Source: Paractinoplanes bogorensis
GTDB lineage: Bacteria; Actinomycetota; Actinomycetes; Mycobacteriales; Micromonosporaceae
Length of the DNA: 64,000 bases
NCBI RefSeq assembly: GCF_018829635.1
Contig: NZ_JAHKKG010000010.1
Location: 186,001 to 250,000 of the forward strand
Reading direction: 5' to 3'
The notes under the pieces were generated by a model that was given only the letters and a program-made list of their open reading frames with translations, ran no database searches and was not told the DNA's origin. Both the position numbers and the translations under genes were made by a program. Of the stretch, positions 63,347 to 64,000 are shown one piece after another. Each line of letters opens with the position of its first letter. Positions within the stretch are counted from its first letter, which is position 1.

Positions 63347-64000
63347 ACGGCCCGGTCGTGATCTTCTCGGCGAGCATCGGCGCCGGCCACGACGGCGCGG
63401 CCCGCGAGCTGAGCCGCCGCCTGACCGCCCACGGGCTCGACGTGGTGCGGCACGACTTCCTCGACATGCTCCCGGCCCGCTTCGGCGCCACCCTGCGCGA
63501 CGGCTACGCCCGCCAGCTGCGCACCGTCCCGCAGTCGTGGGGCTGGCTGCTCGCGGCCATGTCCGGTCCCCGCATGGCGACCGGCGCGGCCGGGCTGTCG
63601 GCCGGGCTGGCCACCACCCGGATGCTGGCCGCGATCGAACCCGGTGCGAGCGCCGTCGTCTCCACCTATCCCCTGGCCAGTCAGGTGCTCGGGCGCCTGC
63701 GCCGCACCGGCCGCCTGGACGTGCCGGTCGCGGCGGTGATGACCGACCCATCGGTGCACCCGCTCTGCGTCGCCGACGGCGTCGACCTGCACCTGGCTCC
63801 CGGGCGCAGCGCGGCCGACCAGATCCACGCCATGGCGGCCCCCGCGGTCGAGGTCTCCCCCATCGTCGATCCGGCGTTCCGGCCCGTACGTGACCGGGCC
63901 GAACGCGACGCCACCCGGCGCCGCCTGGGCCTGCCCGCCGACGAACCGCTCGCCGTCGTCATCGCCGGGTCGTGGGGTGTGGGCGACGTCGCGGCCACCG
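63340..64000 (+). CDS. MGDG-synthase-like glycosyltransferase (partial, runs off the window)
   Basis: The frame opened by ATG 63340 (or GTG 63343) has no stop before the end of the window. The first 20 residues (VIFSASIGAGHDGAARELSRRL) match the MGDG_synth/UgtP N-terminal domain, whose G-A-G-H loop is near the acceptor site. STYPLASQVLGRLRRTG, VMTDPSVHPLCV and LAPGRSAADQI continue the pattern of processive diacylglycerol or polyprenol glycosyltransferases. About 220 residues are visible. Coupling to the COG4705 gene suggests a membrane glycolipid pathway. Confidence 0.8.
   Translation, partial: MVNGPVVIFSASIGAGHDGAARELSRRLTAHGLDVVRHDFLDMLPARFGATLRDGYARQLRTVPQSWGWLLAAMSGPRMATGAAGLSAGLATTRMLAAIEPGASAVVSTYPLASQVLGRLRRTGRLDVPVAAVMTDPSVHPLCVADGVDLHLAPGRSAADQIHAMAAPAVEVSPIVDPAFRPVRDRAERDATRRRLGLPADEPLAVVIAGSWGVGDVAAT

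Overview
The window is about 64 kb of very GC-rich DNA with actinomycete gene style: GTG and TTG starts, many ATGA and GTGA overlaps, leaderless promoters with a TAnnnT -10 element 6 to 8 bases before the start codon, secreted CAZymes with lectin modules, and many two-component and ECF systems. The overall flavour suggests a filamentous actinomycete, perhaps Micromonosporaceae such as Actinoplanes; this is inferred from style and was not verified by any search. No rRNA, tRNA, CRISPR array, insertion sequence or replication origin was seen.

Layout. 0-9.4 kb: small membrane proteins, an AlkZ-like protein, a PknB-type kinase, a secreted clan-A glycoside hydrolase, a secreted SGNH-like esterase, and an ECF sigma / anti-sigma / fasciclin cluster laid out like the mycobacterial SigK-RskA-MPT70/83 set. 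9.4-21 kb: an LCP ligase with a NodB deacetylase, a three-module desaturase-reductase-ferredoxin fusion, an alpha/beta hydrolase, a universal stress protein, an AraC regulator, an MFS exporter and a GH127 enzyme with ricin repeats. 21-28.5 kb: a four-gene operon of two membrane-anchored STAND NTPases, a CHAT protease and an alpha/beta hydrolase. This is a candidate undescribed conflict or cell-death system. 28.7-38.3 kb: a secreted GH92 mannosidase, OsmC, a DtxR-family regulator, a NarL-type two-component pair, and an iron ABC transporter behind an IdeR-type iron box.

38.7-64 kb is an envelope and membrane-lipid region. It holds three COG4705-like membrane proteins, three DedA proteins, two PAP2 phosphatases, a secreted phosphoesterase, a phospholipid-N-methyltransferase-like protein, an FTR1 iron permease, a double-ATPase FtsX exporter, M56/BlaI antirepressor genes, two OmpR-type and one NarL-type two-component systems, and the start of an MGDG-synthase-like glycosyltransferase. 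Two DNA motifs tie this region together. The first is CCTACAnnnTGTAGG, found six times, including in the promoter of the DtxR-family gene whose metal site and recognition helix differ from IdeR. The second is a 17-bp direct-repeat box TTCAnC-N5-CTCAGG, found at six promoters. In five of those it lies exactly 10 bp before the -10 of a promoter whose start codon follows at once (apparently leaderless): two divergent DedA/COG4705 pairs and one OmpR regulator gene. In the sixth it lies between the divergent OmpR kinase and regulator genes. Together they predict a metal-responsive and envelope-stress-responsive membrane regulon.

Several intergenic gaps, mostly between convergent genes, are filled with GC-rich tandem repeats (units of 12, 29, 43 and 46 bp). 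A palindrome centred on CGTACG and flanked by GGGAAA or TTTCCC is scattered through genes in all reading frames.
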